A DNA stretch of 11,665 bases from positions 1 through 11,665 of the forward strand of contig JAGVUH010000520.1 in assembly GCA_019136395.1 (NCBI GenBank), written 5' to 3'. Positions 1 through 6,994 of the stretch are shown piece after piece. Under the pieces are notes generated by a model, which saw only the letters and a program-made list of their open reading frames with translations, searched no databases and had not been told where the DNA came from. The DNA comes from Gammaproteobacteria bacterium. GTDB taxonomy: Bacteria > Pseudomonadota > Gammaproteobacteria > Chromatiales > Chromatiaceae. Numbering within the stretch: the stretch's first letter is position 1; each line of letters begins with the position of its first letter. Made by a program: the position numbers and the translations under genes.

Positions 1-867
1 GGCGACCTGGGAGTCCATCTCCACCCCGCGGTTGATGGGCCCGGGGTGCATGACGATGGCGTCCGGCTTGGCGGTGGCCAGGCGCTCCTCGGTGAGGCCG
101 AAGAGCTGGAAGTACTCGTGCTCGCTGGGCAGCATGGCGCCGCGCATGCGCTCGCGTTGCAGGCGCAGCATGATGACCACGTCGGCGTCGCGCACCCCCT
201 CGCGCAGGTCGTGGAAGACCCGCGCCCCCAGGGATTCGGGCTCCGCCGGCAGCAGGGTGCGCGGGGCGATGATGCGCACCTCGCCGGCGCCCAGGGTCCT
301 GAGGGCCGCGAGCTGGGAGCGGGCCACCCGGGAGTGCAGGATGTCGCCGACGATGGCCACGGTGAGCTGGCCGAAGTCGCCCTTGTGCCGGCGGATGGTG
401 AACATGTCCAGCATGCCCTGGGTCGGGTGGGAATGGCGTCCGTCCCCGGCGTTGATGACGCTCACCCCGGGTGCCACGTGCTGGGCGATGAAGTGGGCCG
501 CCCCGCTCTCGGCGTGGCGCACCACGAACATATCGACGTGCATGGCCTCCAGGTTGCGCAGGGTGTCGAGCAGGGTCTCGCCCTTGGAGGTGGAGGAGGC
601 GGCGATATTGAGGGTCAGCACGTCGGCCGACAGCCGCTTGGCCGCCAACTCGAAGGTGGTGCGAGTACGGGTGCTGGTCTCGAAGAAGAGGTTGGCGACC
701 GTCTTGCCCCGGCACAGGGGCACCTTCTTCACCGCCTGCCGGGCGACGCCGAGAAAGCCCTCAGTCTTGTCGAGAATCTTGACCAGGAGATCCCAGCTCA
801 GACCCTCAAGGGTGAGGAAGTGCTTGAGGTGGCCCTGAGCGTCGAGCTGGATGTTTGGGGGAGGCAT
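1..867 (-). CDS. pyrB: Aspartate carbamoyltransferase catalytic subunit (partial, 3' end outside window)
   Basis: Condenses carbamoyl phosphate with L-aspartate to N-carbamoyl-L-aspartate, the committed step of UMP synthesis in the cytoplasm. 289 codons are visible, starting MPPPNIQLD; the family is usually about 310-335 residues, so only the C-terminal end is missing. The carbamoyl-phosphate loop STRTRT sits at residues 65-70, the conserved SxxKGE segment near 92-97, HPTQ at 147-150, and MHPGPINRG begins at 273. The start at 867 follows pyrR by 34 bases and has no clear ribosome binding site, so translation may depend on upstream reading. It is the last visible gene of an algH-ruvX-pyrR-pyrB run; in pseudomonads a pyrC-like gene follows, but that would lie outside the window. 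Identity is secure. Confidence 0.97.
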   Translation of the reverse strand, partial: MPPPNIQLDAQGHLKHFLTLEGLSWDLLVKILDKTEGFLGVARQAVKKVPLCRGKTVANLFFETSTRTRTTFELAAKRLSADVLTLNIAASSTSKGETLLDTLRNLEAMHVDMFVVRHAESGAAHFIAQHVAPGVSVINAGDGRHSHPTQGMLDMFTIRRHKGDFGQLTVAIVGDILHSRVARSQLAALRTLGAGEVRIIAPRTLLPAEPESLGARVFHDLREGVRDADVVIMLRLQRERMRGAMLPSEHEYFQLFGLTEERLATAKPDAIVMHPGPINRGVEMDSQVA

Positions 868-901
868 GATGGGTGGCGCGGGATACGGCTACACGAAGCG
901 C

Positions 902-1447
902 TCAAGGGTTCTGCGAACGGCGTCCCAGGACCAGGGCCAGGGGCTCGGGACCCGTCAGCTTGACTTGCAGACGGCCATCCCGATCCAACTCCTGCTTGAG
1001 GTCCAGGCCGGTGACATCCGCGGCGATGGGCAATTCCCGCCAGCCGCGACGGACCAGCACCGCCAGCAGCACCGAGGCCGGGCGCCCGTAGTCGAAGAGG
1101 CTGTTGAGGGCGGCGCGGATGGTGCGGCCGGTCTGGAGGACGTCATCGACCAGGATGAGATGGCGGTCATCCACCTCCACCGGCAGATGGGAGGGTCGCA
1201 CCTGGGGGTGCAGGCCAATGCGGCTGAAATCGTCGCGGTAGAAGGAGATGTCCAGCACGCCCAGAGGCTCGTCGAGCATCAGGATGCGGTGCAGGCGCTC
1301 CGCCACCCAAACGCCGCCGGTGTGGATGCCGACCATGAGGGGATCGAGGATGCCGCGCTCGGTCAGCTTGTCCTGCAGGGCGGCGCCCATGCGGCCGATG
1401 ACGGCCTCCAGGGTCGCGGCATCGGCGTAGACTTCAGTGTCGCTCAC
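902..1447 (-). CDS. pyrR: PyrR bifunctional pyrimidine regulator / uracil phosphoribosyltransferase
   Basis: 181 residues, normal for PyrR. The type I phosphoribosyltransferase PRPP loop is clear at residues 97-110 ([14 protein letters not shown]). The N-terminal part has the expected [13 protein letters not shown] segment near 40-52 and the flexible-loop region with SFYRDD near 68-73. The start is GTG and overlaps the end of ruvX by 14 bases, so the two are probably translationally coupled. In Firmicutes PyrR binds pyr mRNA to control attenuation, and it also makes UMP from uracil and PRPP. Here the gap to pyrB is only 34 bases, too short for an attenuator, so any control of pyrB must work differently or lie upstream. 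Identity is secure; the regulatory mode is unknown from sequence. Confidence 0.94.
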   Translation of the reverse strand: MSDTEVYADAATLEAVIGRMGAALQDKLTERGILDPLMVGIHTGGVWVAERLHRILMLDEPLGVLDISFYRDDFSRIGLHPQVRPSHLPVEVDDRHLILVDDVLQTGRTIRAALNSLFDYGRPASVLLAVLVRRGWRELPIAADVTGLDLKQELDRDGRLQVKLTGPEPLALVLGRRSQNP

Positions 1448-1841
1448 TTAACCAGGTCTCCAGCAAGAGTTTGGCCGCCATGGCGTCGACCACCTCGCGG
1501 GAGGTCGCCTTGCGCCCAAGGATCTGACGGGCCGCCAGGGTCGTCAGGCGCTCGTCCACCAGGTGAACCGGCAGGCCGAAACGCCCCTGTATCTGGCGGG
1601 CGAAGCGCCGCGCCAGGGGGGCGATGGCGGTCTCGGTATCGTCCATGTTGAACGGCAGACCGACCACGGCGGCCTCCGGCTGCCATTCGCGGATCAGGGC
1701 CTCGATGCCCGGCCAGTCGGGCCGGTCGTCGCGGCTGCGCAGGGTGGTCAGGGGGGCGGCGGTGGCGGTGATGGTCTGACCGATGGCCACGCCGATCTTG
1801 CGCGGCCCGAAATCGAAACCGATCAGGGTCCCGCCAGCCAT
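1434..1841 (-). CDS. ruvX: RuvX/YqgF family RNase H-fold nuclease (pre-16S rRNA processing)
   Basis: 135 residues, typical for the family (about 130-145). It shows the RNase H-fold signatures in order: GFDFG at 8-12 with the first acidic residue D10, VGLPFNMD at 60-67, VDERLTT at 95-101 and the C-terminal [13 protein letters not shown] at 119-131 carrying the last acidic residue. Family members mature the 5' end of 16S rRNA and have been proposed as alternative Holliday-junction resolvases. The start codon directly abuts the algH stop (TGA then ATG, no spacing), and its 3' end overlaps pyrR by 14 bases, so algH, ruvX and pyrR form a tight operon. This order is common in gammaproteobacteria. 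Confidence 0.95.
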   Translation of the reverse strand: MAGGTLIGFDFGPRKIGVAIGQTITATAAPLTTLRSRDDRPDWPGIEALIREWQPEAAVVGLPFNMDDTETAIAPLARRFARQIQGRFGLPVHLVDERLTTLAARQILGRKATSREVVDAMAAKLLLETWLSERH

Positions 1842-2405
1842 TCAGGCGTGGCCGACCTCGGCGCTCATCAGGTTGAGGTCCACCCCCAACAGGGAGGCCG
1901 CCGCCTGCCAGCGCCGCCCGGCGGGCAGGCGGAAGATGATGTCGTTGTCCGCCGGGCCGCTCAACCAGGCGTTGGTGCCCATTTCCTGTTCGAGCTGGCC
2001 GCCGCCCCAGCCGGCATAGCCCAGGGCGATGAACCGCCAGGCCGGGCCCTTACCGGCGGCGATCGCCTCGAGGATGTCGCGGGAGGTGGTGACGCAGATG
2101 TTGGGGGCGATGGCGAGGGTCGAGTCGTAGGTCTCGCCCTCGGAGTGGAGGACGAAACCGCGGTCCGTCTGCACTGGACCACCCAGATAGACCGGAGTAT
2201 CGATGACGCTCGGGTCCGTCACCTCGATATCCAGTTGCTCCAGGATCTCGCCGAGGCGAATCTCCAGGGGACGGTTGATGACGATCCCCATGGCGCCCTG
2301 GTCCGTGTGCTCGCACATGTAGGTCACCGTGCGCGAGAAATTGGGGTCCCGCAGCCCGGGCATGGCGATGAGGAAATGATTGGCGAGGGTGGAAGCGTAT
2401 GGCAT
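1842..2405 (-). CDS. algH: AlgH/YqgE family protein (UPF0301)
   Basis: 187 residues from the chosen ATG (MPYASTLANHFLIAMPGL), matching the usual length of about 185-190. Family hallmarks are the N-terminal NHFLIAMPxLxDPNFxRTV, then GIVINRPL, VYLGGPVQTDRGFVLH, and the GYAGWGxGQLExE block in the C-terminal half. The longer open frame reaching 2462 adds 19 residues that do not look like this family. The biochemical role is unresolved; the name comes from a Pseudomonas alginate-regulation locus. No good ribosome binding site is visible. A -10-like GATACT ends 6 bases before the ATG, with TTGCCT 17 bases further upstream, so the mRNA may be leaderless. It heads the algH-ruvX-pyrR-pyrB set. Confidence 0.93.
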   Translation of the reverse strand: MPYASTLANHFLIAMPGLRDPNFSRTVTYMCEHTDQGAMGIVINRPLEIRLGEILEQLDIEVTDPSVIDTPVYLGGPVQTDRGFVLHSEGETYDSTLAIAPNICVTTSRDILEAIAAGKGPAWRFIALGYAGWGGGQLEQEMGTNAWLSGPADNDIIFRLPAGRRWQAAASLLGVDLNLMSAEVGHA

Positions 2406-2411
2406 GGGTAT

Positions 2412-2440
2412 AGTATCCGGCCCCGCCCTGCCTGAGGCAA
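2412..2440 (-). promoter_or_regulatory. Possible sigma-70 promoter of algH
   Basis: On the minus strand TTGCCT (2440-2435, 4 of 6 to TTGACA) and GATACT (2417-2412, 4 of 6 to TATAAT) are separated by exactly 17 bases in the 66-base gap between arfB and algH. The expected start would fall on or next to the algH ATG. A small GC hairpin (CCCGC/GCGGG with an inner GCC/GGC) overlaps the -35 side, and could instead be a weak arfB terminator. The matches are moderate. Confidence 0.3.
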
Positions 2441-2471
2441 GCGGGCCAGCCCATACCAACACCAGGGAAAA

Positions 2472-2891
2472 TCAATCCTCATCCGAGCGCTGGCGCTGCT
2501 GTTTGCGCTGGCCCAGGAGCCGCTTGGCCGCCAGCCGCCGTTCACGCGACGCACGCGTTGGCCGGGTGGCGATCCGCGGCTTGGGCCGATGAATGGCCTG
2601 CCGAATCAGGCCTGCCAGTCGCTCACGGGCATCCTCACGATTGCGCTCTCGGGTACGAAAACGCTTCGCCTCGATGGTGATGACGCCGTCCCGATCCGCC
2701 CGCCGCCCGGCCAGCCGCAGCAAGCGCTGACGCACATCCTCCGCCAGCGCCGCCGAGCGCGCGGCATCGAAGCGCAGTTGCACGGCGGTGGCAACCTTGT
2801 TCACGTTCTGCCCGCCCGGCCCCGGCGCGCGGATGAACTGCTCTTCGAGATCGGACTCCGGCAGCCAGAGGTCTGGGGTAACTTGCAGCAT
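2472..2891 (-). CDS. arfB: Alternative ribosome-rescue factor ArfB (peptidyl-tRNA hydrolase, YaeJ)
   Basis: 139 residues, the same size as E. coli ArfB (140). The catalytic loop APGPGGQNVNKVAT lies near residues 22-35, with the GGQ at 26-28 that hydrolyses peptidyl-tRNA. The short RF1-like domain is followed from about residue 100 by a strongly basic tail (RPKPRIATRPTRASRERR, then further K/R), which in ArfB enters the empty mRNA channel of stalled ribosomes. Size, GGQ domain and tail together distinguish it from RF1/RF2. It lies 66 bases upstream of algH on the same strand and may be co-transcribed or separate. Upstream lies the foreign island, which points away from it. Confidence 0.93.
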   Translation of the reverse strand: MLQVTPDLWLPESDLEEQFIRAPGPGGQNVNKVATAVQLRFDAARSAALAEDVRQRLLRLAGRRADRDGVITIEAKRFRTRERNREDARERLAGLIRQAIHRPKPRIATRPTRASRERRLAAKRLLGQRKQQRQRSDED

Positions 2892-3177
2892 GGCCTACTC
2901 TAACAGCCGGGCTGACCAGGCGGCCAACGACGGAAGCTTTATGCTGCGACATTTATGCCGCGACGGGCCGCTTCCCTCCTCCTGGGTGAGCGACGAGCAC
3001 ATTGCCATCGGCCAGCCATGAGCGCTCCGACCCGCCGGTGCCAATTGGACGGGTTCCTAGGGCAATGAGACAATCGCCCCAACCTGATATCTGCCTGCCG
3101 GAACCGGATCGGGCACCGGTCACACCCAGAGCGCGGCCACCGGCCCACACGCAATCCTCCGCTGATCGAGGCTCGCC
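2892..3177. other. Intergenic boundary between arfB and the R-M island
   Basis: This 286-base gap separates the leftward arfB from the rightward methylase remnant, so it should contain divergent promoters. I see no convincing gene, tRNA, terminal repeat or transposase here, and no convincing promoter hexamer pair. A ribosome binding site for the methylase remnant, GAGG at 3168-3171, lies 6 bases before its ATG. The left edge of the foreign island is probably within this gap, but no target-site duplication is obvious. Confidence 0.5.
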
Positions 3178-3498
3178 ATGCCGCAACAGTTCTGCAAAGG
3201 CAAAGAGTTCGTCTACAACCATCACCCGGCGGTGCCGTATCGCCCGCTGGTCCCGCATGCGGGACGCTCCATCGGCACGCCGAGCCTCGACGGCAGTCTG
3301 ATCATCCACGGCGACAATCTGCATGCCCTGAAGGCGCTGCTGCCGCTGTACGCCGGCAAGGTGGACTGCATCTTCATCGACCCGCCCTACAACACCGGCA
3401 ACGAGGGCTGGTGCTACAACGACAACGTCAACAGCCCGATGATGCAGGAATGGCTGTCTAGCAACCCCGTTGGCGTCGAGGACGGGCTGGAGCGCTGA
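3178..3498 (+). pseudogene. Type III R-M / site-specific DNA methyltransferase, N-terminal remnant
   Basis: 106 residues matching the start of Mod-type adenine/cytosine-N methyltransferases. The N-terminal region (KEFVYNHHPAVPYRPL) is followed by LIIHGDNLHALKALLP and the catalytic motif IV DPPYNTG at about residues 68-74, then NDNVNSPMMQEWL. Complete family members go on for several hundred residues, through the SAM-binding FxGxG motif and the target recognition domain; all of that is missing. The frame ends in TGA just after GVEDGLER, where intact relatives, as I recall them, continue with a HDKW segment. The break therefore looks like a deletion ending at about 3495. A good ribosome binding site and start remain. 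With no SAM-binding motif it cannot be an active methylase. Confidence 0.85.
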
Positions 3499-3501
3499 CG
3501 G

Positions 3502-3885
3502 ATGAGGACCACGACAACGCCGGCATACAGCCATATCGGGCCGGAAGACAACGGACTTCCCGAGCCCGAGCTGCTGCGCCAGATGGTGGAGATCATCGTG
3601 CGTGAGGCCGATCCTGAGGCAATCATCCTGTTTGGCTCCCGCGCCCGTGGCGATGCGCGCCCAGATTCCGATATCGACCTGCTGGTTATCGAGCGCGAGC
3701 CGTTCGGCCCCGGTCGTAGCCGGATCAAGGAGGCGGCGCGGCTGTATCGGGCACTCGGCGCTCTGCCGGCATCGAAGGATCTGCTGCTCTATAGCCGGGA
3801 CGAAATCGAGGGCTGGCGAGACGAGCGCAATCATGTGGCGGCACGCGCCTGCCGCGAAGGACGGCTGTTGTATGGCGATGCTTGA
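3502..3885 (+). CDS. mntA: MntA-like minimal nucleotidyltransferase (antitoxin of a MNT-HEPN pair)
   Basis: 127 residues. The DNA polymerase beta-type nucleotidyltransferase signature is intact: GSRARG at 45-50 followed by S56-D57-I58-D59 (pattern GSxARG...SDxDL), with the FGSRARGDARPDSDIDLL block uninterrupted. In characterised MntA-HepT systems this enzyme neutralises the HEPN toxin by adding AMP groups to it. The gene begins 3 bases after the methylase remnant stops and overlaps the HEPN gene, a normal toxin-antitoxin arrangement. The first 18 or so residues (MRTTTTPAYSHIG...) precede the usual family start and may be partly a by-product of the deletion upstream; no other ATG fits before the core domain. 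A GGAG at 3488-3491 may be its ribosome binding site. Confidence 0.88.
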   Translation: MRTTTTPAYSHIGPEDNGLPEPELLRQMVEIIVREADPEAIILFGSRARGDARPDSDIDLLVIEREPFGPGRSRIKEAARLYRALGALPASKDLLLYSRDEIEGWRDERNHVAARACREGRLLYGDA

Positions 3886-4291
3886 GCACGCGGCCTCCAT
3901 GCTCCAGATGGCCCGCCGGGACCATGACGCACTGGCGGCCGTGGTTGATCTGCCGCAGGTGGCGGACTCGATATACGGCTTCCATGCACAACAAGCAGTA
4001 GAGAAAGCGCTCAAGGCCTGGCTCGCTTTGCGCGGCATGCGGTATCCGCTGACGCACGACCTTCCGCGGCTGCTCTCGTTCCTGCGGCAGAGCGGCGCCG
4101 AGGTTGACGCCTTTCAAGAGCTCGACCGCTTTACGCCCTATGCGGTTCAGGCCCGTTACGAAGCCGGTGATCCCGACGAGGAAGAGGCGCTGGATCGTCT
4201 TGCCATCGTCGCCGAGGTGGAAGCCCTACTGACGCAAGTCGCCCGCCTGCTCGACTCGACCGAGGGTGGATCTCGCGATGCCCCTTCGTGA
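3872..4291 (+). CDS. hepT: HEPN-domain protein, HepT-like toxin of the MNT-HEPN pair
   Basis: 139 residues, mostly helical. The family motif FHAQQAVEKALKAWL is at 37-51, and the putative RNase motif R-x4-H (R57...H62, in RYPLTHD) follows. This matches the HEPN family PF05168 rather than classical HepT (PF01934): the residue pair after the His is Asp-Leu, so the RX4-6HXY tyrosine that MntA modifies in the studied systems is absent. The start at 3872 (or 3878) lies inside the end of mntA, giving an 8-14 base overlap typical of coupled translation. The 3' end overlaps the restriction-subunit remnant by 14 bases. Both genes of the pair are intact, unlike their neighbours. Toxicity is inferred from family and context. 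Confidence 0.87.
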   Translation: MAMLEHAASMLQMARRDHDALAAVVDLPQVADSIYGFHAQQAVEKALKAWLALRGMRYPLTHDLPRLLSFLRQSGAEVDAFQELDRFTPYAVQARYEAGDPDEEEALDRLAIVAEVEALLTQVARLLDSTEGGSRDAPS

Positions 4292-4463
4292 CCTCGACTA
4301 CCAAGCGCGCGTGCTGACTCGGCTCGATGACTACCTGACCGAGCTGGCGGCGCAGAAGGCCAAGGCGGACAAGACCGCGGTCGCCGTAGGCGGCCAGGGA
4401 GCGGGGCGAGCGCTTGAGCGGTCCAGGGTTTCGCCCGCAAGCTTGGCATGGACTAGAACCTGA
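4278..4463 (+). pseudogene. Type III restriction enzyme Res (DEAD/DEAH helicase) N-terminal remnant
   Basis: The first 34 codons, MPLRDLDYQARVLTRLDDYL and the following TELAAQKAKADKTA, look like the extreme N-terminus of Res-type DEAD/DEAH helicase-nuclease subunits (proteins usually near 900-1000 residues). After about 4379 the reading frame turns into unrelated sequence and stops at 4463. No Walker A, DEAD box or nuclease motif survives. A good ribosome binding site (GAGGGTGGA at 4262-4270) supports the ATG at 4278, which overlaps the HEPN gene. Together with the methylase remnant this shows the original order mod-mntA-hepT-res. Recognition rests on a short segment, so confidence is moderate. 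Confidence 0.65.
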
Positions 4464-4570
4464 TCTATTCCGATATCGTCACCATCATCCGGGATCTGCT
4501 GGGCCAGGCGGTGGTTCGCAAGGAAGGCGACGTTAGCCTTGACGGCGATTTCAAGGTCATCGGCCCGGTG
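4418..4570 (+). pseudogene. Unidentified protein-coding scrap with in-frame stop
   Basis: One plus-strand frame here reads like real protein: FARKLGMD, a TAG stop at 4454-4456, then NLIYSDIVTIIRDLLGQ followed by VVRKEGDVSLDGDFKVIGPV. Third codon positions are strongly G/C as in neighbouring genes, better than in the opposite strand. There is no start codon context and a TGA precedes it at 4415-4417. It ends where a minus-strand remnant begins, so it is probably a fragment of a lost gene joined in by deletion. I do not recognise the family. Confidence 0.3.
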
Positions 4571-4752
4571 TCCGCGCGGCCAGCGCCGATGGCATACTCC
4601 CGCTCCAGGGTGCCCTCGCCGTTGGCGACCCGGTGCAGGAAGGCCATCCGCACCAGGTGGGAAGCGATCTCGTGATAGGGGGCGCTGGCGAGCAAGGGCT
4701 GACCGTGGCGGCGCCAGAAGGCGAGGAAAGCGTCCAGCAAGCGCGGGCGGGA
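4570..4752 (-). pseudogene. C-terminal fragment of an AAA-ATPase/PD-(D/E)XK-like protein
   Basis: About 61 codons read RLLDAFLAFWRRHGQPLL, then APYHEIASHLVRMAFLHRVANG and GTLEREYAIGAGRAD. This resembles the segment near the C-terminus of bacterial 'ATP-binding protein' families with a PD-(D/E)XK nuclease-like tail, where the text normally continues with GRxDL and an ELK motif. Here it breaks off at AGRAD and no start exists: upstream it meets the DUF971 stop codon directly, in the same frame. It is therefore an internal fragment bounded by deletions on both sides. The family assignment is from memory of the motif order and is tentative; the fragmentary nature is clear. Confidence 0.5.
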
Positions 4753-5112
4753 TCAGGAAGGCTTCCGGCGCTGCTGACCGGCCTTCTCCAACTCCTCCAG
4801 ATACTCCTTCCACAGCCCCTCCTGATTCTGGCCCAGGCGGTAGAGGTAATCCCAGGAGTAGATGCCGGTGTTGTGCTCGTCGTCGAAGTGCAGGCAGACG
4901 GCGTAATTGCCGACGGGCTCGATGCGGTCGATATTCACCTCCTCCTTGCCGACCTGGAGGATGCGCTGGCCGGGGCCATGGCCCTGGACCTCGGCGGAGG
5001 GGGAATAGACCCGCAGGAATTCGCAGGGCAGGGTGAAATGGGCGCCGTCGTCAAAGGTCAGTTCGAGCACCTTGGACTGGCGGTGGAAATTGATCTCGGT
5101 GGGGGTGGGCAT
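4753..5112 (-). CDS. DUF971 family protein (gamma-butyrobetaine hydroxylase-like N-terminal domain)
   Basis: 119 residues, one complete DUF971 domain (PF06155). It starts MPTPTEINFHRQSKVLELTFDDG, then shows the typical LPCEFLRVYSPSAEVQGHG block, the VNIDRIEPVGNYAVCLHFDDEH core and the YSWDYLYRLG motif. It ends with a charged helix (KEYLEELEKAGQQRRKPS). The function is unknown; the fold also occurs at the N-terminus of gamma-butyrobetaine hydroxylase. It lies 59 bases downstream of hslU on the same strand, an order common in proteobacteria, and has a clear ribosome binding site (AGAGGT, 6 bases before the ATG). In many relatives ubiE follows; here the next sequence is a foreign gene scrap, so the island edge falls right at this stop codon. 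Confidence 0.93.
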   Translation of the reverse strand: MPTPTEINFHRQSKVLELTFDDGAHFTLPCEFLRVYSPSAEVQGHGPGQRILQVGKEEVNIDRIEPVGNYAVCLHFDDEHNTGIYSWDYLYRLGQNQEGLWKEYLEELEKAGQQRRKPS

Positions 5113-5171
5113 GGGTTACCTCTGGGGGGCATGAGGGGGTCTGCATGAAGGGATTGGCCAACCCATTCGCC

Positions 5172-6377
5172 CTACAGGATGTAACGCGACAGATCCTCGT
5201 TGGCGGCCAGTTCCGACAGATTGCGGTCGACATAGGCCGCATCAATGGTGACCGTCACCCGATCCATCTCCGCGGCGTTGAAGGAGACGTCCTCCAGCAG
5301 CCGCTCCAGCACCGTGTGCAGGCGGCGGGCGCCGATGTTCTCGGTGCGTTCGTTGACCTGCCAGGCGACCTCGGCGATGCGGCGGATGCCGTCAGCCGTG
5401 AATTCCAGATTGACCCCCTCGGTGGCCAGCAGGGCCTTGTACTGCTCCGTCAGCGAGTCGTCGGGCTCGGTAAGGATGCGCATGAAGTCCTCGGTACTCA
5501 GGGCCTTGAGCTCGACGCGGATGGGCAGGCGGCCCTGAAGTTCGGGGATCAGGTCCGAGGGCTTGGCGAGGTGGAAGGCCCCGGAGGCGATGAACAGGAT
5601 GTGGTCGGTGCGCACCACGCCGTGCTTGGTGGAGATGGCGCAGCCCTCGACCAGGGGCAGCAGGTCGCGCTGGACACCCTCCCGGGAAACGTCAGCACCG
5701 CTGGTGTGGTCCGAGCGCCGGCAGACCTTGTCGATCTCGTCGAGGAAGACGATGCCCTGCTGCTCTACCCCTTCCAATGCGCGCAGCTTCAACTCCTCCT
5801 CGTTGACGCGCCTGGCCGCCTCCTCGTCGCGCAGCAGCTTCATGGCGTCGGCCACCTTGAGCTTGCGCCGCTTGGTGCGGTCGCGGCCCAGATTCTGGAA
5901 CAGGCTTTGCAGCTGGCTGGTCATGTCCTCCATGCCCGGCGGGGCCATGATCTCGACGCCGATGGGGGAGGCGCTGACCTGGATCTCCACCTCGCGCTCG
6001 TCCAGTTCCCCCCGGCGCAGCTTGTCGCGGAATTTCTCCCGGGTGGCGCTGGAGGCCCCGGCGCCGCGGCTGTCCTCCTCGAAGTTGGACGGCGGCGGCA
6101 GCAGGGCGTCCAGGACCCGCTCCTCGGCGGCGGCCTGGGCCTGGTCGCGCAGCCCCTCCATCGCCCGCTGGCGCGCCATCTTGACGGCGGTGTCGGCCAG
6201 GTCGCGGACGATGGACTCCACGTCGCGCCCCACGTAGCCGACCTCGGTGAACTTGGTCGCCTCGACCTTGATGAAGGGGGCGTCGGCCAGCTTGGCCAGG
6301 CGGCGGGCGATCTCGGTCTTGCCGACGCCGGTGGGGCCGATCATGAGGATGTTCTTGGGCGTGATCTCCGAGCGCAT
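5172..6377 (-). CDS. hslU: ATP-dependent protease ATPase subunit HslU, missing its N-terminus
   Basis: AAA+ unfoldase that feeds proteins to the HslV peptidase. Counting from the first available ATG (MRSEITPKN), Walker A GPTGVGKT is at 14-21, the GYVG pore loop at 47-50, the I-domain with [15 protein letters not shown] follows, then Walker [22 protein letters not shown], and the C-terminal EDLSRYIL tail that docks into HslV. Recognisable HslU sequence begins at R-N-R-W (6413), equal to residue 32 of E. coli HslU. The segment before it, normally MTPREIV...GQ..AKRAVAIAL, which helps bind the adenine, is absent. Upstream of 6414 the DNA is hslV, so a deletion joined the two genes. The frame stays open through hslV, but no start with a homologous N-terminus exists. 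ATPase activity is doubtful. Confidence 0.85.
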   Translation of the reverse strand: MRSEITPKNILMIGPTGVGKTEIARRLAKLADAPFIKVEATKFTEVGYVGRDVESIVRDLADTAVKMARQRAMEGLRDQAQAAAEERVLDALLPPPSNFEEDSRGAGASSATREKFRDKLRRGELDEREVEIQVSASPIGVEIMAPPGMEDMTSQLQSLFQNLGRDRTKRRKLKVADAMKLLRDEEAARRVNEEELKLRALEGVEQQGIVFLDEIDKVCRRSDHTSGADVSREGVQRDLLPLVEGCAISTKHGVVRTDHILFIASGAFHLAKPSDLIPELQGRLPIRVELKALSTEDFMRILTEPDDSLTEQYKALLATEGVNLEFTADGIRRIAEVAWQVNERTENIGARRLHTVLERLLEDVSFNAAEMDRVTVTIDAAYVDRNLSELAANEDLSRYIL

Positions 6378-6955
6378 GGGCTCCGGGATCTGGGCCCGGC
6401 GCCAGCGGTTGCGCCCGGACCCAGCTCCTCGATGGTCAGGTTGTGGTTGGTATAGACGCAGATATCCGCGGCGATATGCAGGGATCTTTCGACGATCTCC
6501 CGCGCCGACAGTTCGGTGGCCTCCAAGAGGGCCCGCGCCGCCGCCTGGGCGAAGGAGCCGCCGGAGCCGATGGCCATCAGCCCCTGCTCCGGCTCCAGCA
6601 CGTCGCCCGTCCCGGTGATGATCAGGGAAGCGGTCTGGTCGGCGACCAGCAGCATGGCCTCCAGGCGGCGCAGCATGCGGTCCATGCGCCAATCCTTGGC
6701 CAGCTCGACGGCGGAGCGGGTCAGATGACCCTGGTGCTTCTCCAGCTTGCCCTCGAAGCGTTCGAAGAGGGTGAAGGCATCCGCCGTCGCCCCGGCGAAG
6801 CCCGCCAGCACCCGCTCCTTGTAGAGGCGGCGCACCTTGCGGGCGTTGCCCTTCATCACCGTCTGCCCCAGGCTGACCTGACCGTCGCCACCGATGACCA
6901 CCTGGCCGCCCCGGCGCACCGAGAGGATGGTGGTGCCGTGCAGTATCTCCATCAT
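6341..6955 (-). CDS. hslV: ATP-dependent protease peptidase subunit HslV with an aberrant C-terminal tail
   Basis: Threonine peptidase of the HslUV protease. After a 7-residue propeptide (MMEILHG) comes the mature N-terminus TTILSVRR with the catalytic Thr8. The [29 protein letters not shown] and IGSGGSFA blocks are all present, and the family's ending [11 protein letters not shown] is reached at residue 178. Normally a stop follows within a few codons. Here the frame runs 26 more residues ([14 protein letters not shown]...) out of frame into hslU, because the junction lacks the hslV stop and the hslU start. The start at 6955 (or 6952) has a strong ribosome binding site, GGGGGAGA. The peptidase core looks intact; the extra Arg-rich tail could disturb docking of HslU. 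Confidence 0.9.
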   Translation of the reverse strand: MMEILHGTTILSVRRGGQVVIGGDGQVSLGQTVMKGNARKVRRLYKERVLAGFAGATADAFTLFERFEGKLEKHQGHLTRSAVELAKDWRMDRMLRRLEAMLLVADQTASLIITGTGDVLEPEQGLMAIGSGGSFAQAAARALLEATELSAREIVERSLHIAADICVYTNHNLTIEELGPGATAGAGPRSRSPCARRSRPRTSS

Positions 6956-6994
6956 GGCTTCTCCCCCGCGAATCGAATGGCCGGCATTCTACTG

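Noticed and set aside
3046..3085. TTGGAC...GACAAT as a promoter for the methylase remnant
   Set aside because: Only 3 and 4 of 6 consensus matches, with an 18-19 base spacer. It is no better than background in this sequence.
2953..4038. Open minus-strand frame of 361 codons opposite the methylase remnant and mntA
   Set aside because: Its translation shows no domain, and the opposite strand carries recognisable motifs (DPPYNTG, GSRARG...DID). It is an antisense by-product of GC-rich codon use.
5145..6455. Open plus-strand frame of 436 codons opposite hslU
   Set aside because: Rich in Gly, Leu, Asp and Ala with no domain, and antisense to a clear HslU gene. The similar long frames at 46-963 and 8208-9527 are rejected for the same reason.
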